A stretch of 6,384 nt of DNA from Methanothermococcus okinawensis. GTDB lineage: Archaea > AGJL01 > Methanococci > Methanococcales > Methanococcaceae. This document shows, piece by piece, positions 5,730-6,384 of the stretch. The first letter of the stretch is position 1, and each line of letters opens with the position of its first letter. The notes under the pieces are model-generated. The model searched no databases. It had not been told where the DNA came from and saw only the letters and a list, made by a program, of their open reading frames with translations. The stretch covers positions 1-6,384 of the forward strand of contig DQVU01000142.1 of assembly GCA_015661585.1 (NCBI GenBank). Reading direction: 5' to 3'. A program made the position numbers and the translations under genes.

Positions 5730-6384
5730 ATGAAGATCCTTATATCTGTATGTGGTGAGGGATTTGGACACACTACCAGATGTCTTGCTATAGGGGAAGA
5801 GTTATCAAAGGAACATGAAGTAAAATTTATAGCATATGGAAAGAGTATGGATTTTATAAAAAAGTGTAATTACGAAGTTTTTGAAACCTATCCAGAGGTT
5901 AAATTAACTGGATACAACGGTAGATTTGATATTAAAGGGAGTATATTCAACAGGGAACATAAGCCTACAAAGGCTATAAAGAGGGAGCTGAAGATAGCAA
6001 AGAGGTATAAACCTGATCTCATTATTACCGACTGTAAATACAGTACCGCCCTAGTTGCAAAGTTATTAAATATTCCCTTCTATATAGTTACAAATCAAAA
6101 TTATACCAGATCCTATGACAATAGAAAGTTCATCGTTTATCCTGTTATGAGGTTCTTAAATATAATAAATAAACAGTCTAAAGGTGTAATAGTACCTGAT
6201 CTCCCAATGCCCTATACCATCTGTGAGTACAACCTGACTATGTTGGATAACCTTCAGTTTATTGGACCTTTAATTAGATACCGTGTGGATGACTACGAGG
6301 ATGAAGATGATAATTATATCCTCAGTGTAATAGGTGGGTTTGAATACAGATACAGAATATTAGAGTTGCTAAATGAAATATCCA
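5730..6384 (+). CDS. MurG/GT28-like glycosyltransferase, 3' part cut off by window
   Basis: The frame is open from the ATG at 5730 to the window edge, giving about 218 residues of an incomplete protein. The N-terminus MKILISVCGEGFGHTTRC carries the G-x-G-x-GH-x-TR type loop (residues 9-17) of GT-B glycosyltransferases related to MurG. It is followed by alternating strands and helices: HEVKFIAYGKSMDFI; then KPDLIITDCKYSTALVAKLLNIPFYIVTNQ (residues 94-123), the Rossmann-like N-domain; then FIGPLIR (residues 177-183), which is typical of the linker before the nucleotide-sugar-binding domain. That C-terminal domain is mostly missing, so the sugar donor cannot be judged. It resembles the uncharacterised M. 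jannaschii MJ1255 family, judged from memory. A role in making surface glycans or glycolipids is plausible. It follows the CWB2-like gene on the same strand with a 97-base spacer lacking T runs. Confidence 0.8.
   Translation, partial: MKILISVCGEGFGHTTRCLAIGEELSKEHEVKFIAYGKSMDFIKKCNYEVFETYPEVKLTGYNGRFDIKGSIFNREHKPTKAIKRELKIAKRYKPDLIITDCKYSTALVAKLLNIPFYIVTNQNYTRSYDNRKFIVYPVMRFLNIINKQSKGVIVPDLPMPYTICEYNLTMLDNLQFIGPLIRYRVDDYEDEDDNYILSVIGGFEYRYRILELLNEIS

Overview
The window looks like a chromosomal piece of a methanogenic archaeon of the Methanococcales type (Methanocaldococcus, Methanotorris or a relative). The reasons are the very AT-rich DNA, heavy use of AGA/AGG and ATA codons, AGGTGA-type Shine-Dalgarno (SD) sites, one TTG start, AT-only intergenic stretches, and the gene content: a KEOPS Cgi121 subunit, a stand-alone archaeal SUMT, an iron-sulfur flavoprotein and an FtsZ with an archaeal-type tail. 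The genus cannot be fixed from sequence reading alone. No tRNA, rRNA, CRISPR array or mobile element was seen.

Left part (1-1898): a minus-strand gene for Cgi121, a subunit of the KEOPS complex that makes the tRNA modification t6A, is divergent from a plus-strand pair. The pair is cobA (uroporphyrinogen-III C-methyltransferase, the branch to siroheme, F430 and cobamides) and, 44 bases on, an NADPH-dependent FMN-reductase/iron-sulfur flavoprotein with a CX2CX2CX5C cluster motif. The short divergent spacer holds a 20-bp perfect AT palindrome. A palindrome followed by a seven-T run closes the flavoprotein gene.

Middle (1899-3102): an AT-only promoter region and ftsZ, the tubulin-like division GTPase. 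It is closest by eye to the archaeal FtsZ2 group and ends in a Lys/Pro linker and a short hydrophobic tail (LGIDYIV), a likely partner-docking peptide.

Right part (3103-6384): a cell-surface group. First comes a protein with an unusual layout: signal peptide, exported beta-rich domain, one membrane helix, about 130 residues of cytoplasmic coiled coil, and a C-terminal winged helix-turn-helix. This is a one-component transmembrane DNA-binding protein. Its stop codon overlaps the start of the next gene (TAATG), which encodes a secreted protein with a clear cell-wall-binding-repeat-2 (CWB2-like) unit and a decayed second unit. A MurG/GT28-like glycosyltransferase follows without any T-rich terminator between them and runs off the right edge.

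The most interesting point is the coupled pair at 3276-5632 beside ftsZ. A surface-sensing, DNA-contacting membrane protein made together with a secreted surface-binding protein, next to a division GTPase and a glycosyltransferase, could be an envelope-sensing or division-linked system. That reading is inference; the domain architecture itself is visible in the sequence.
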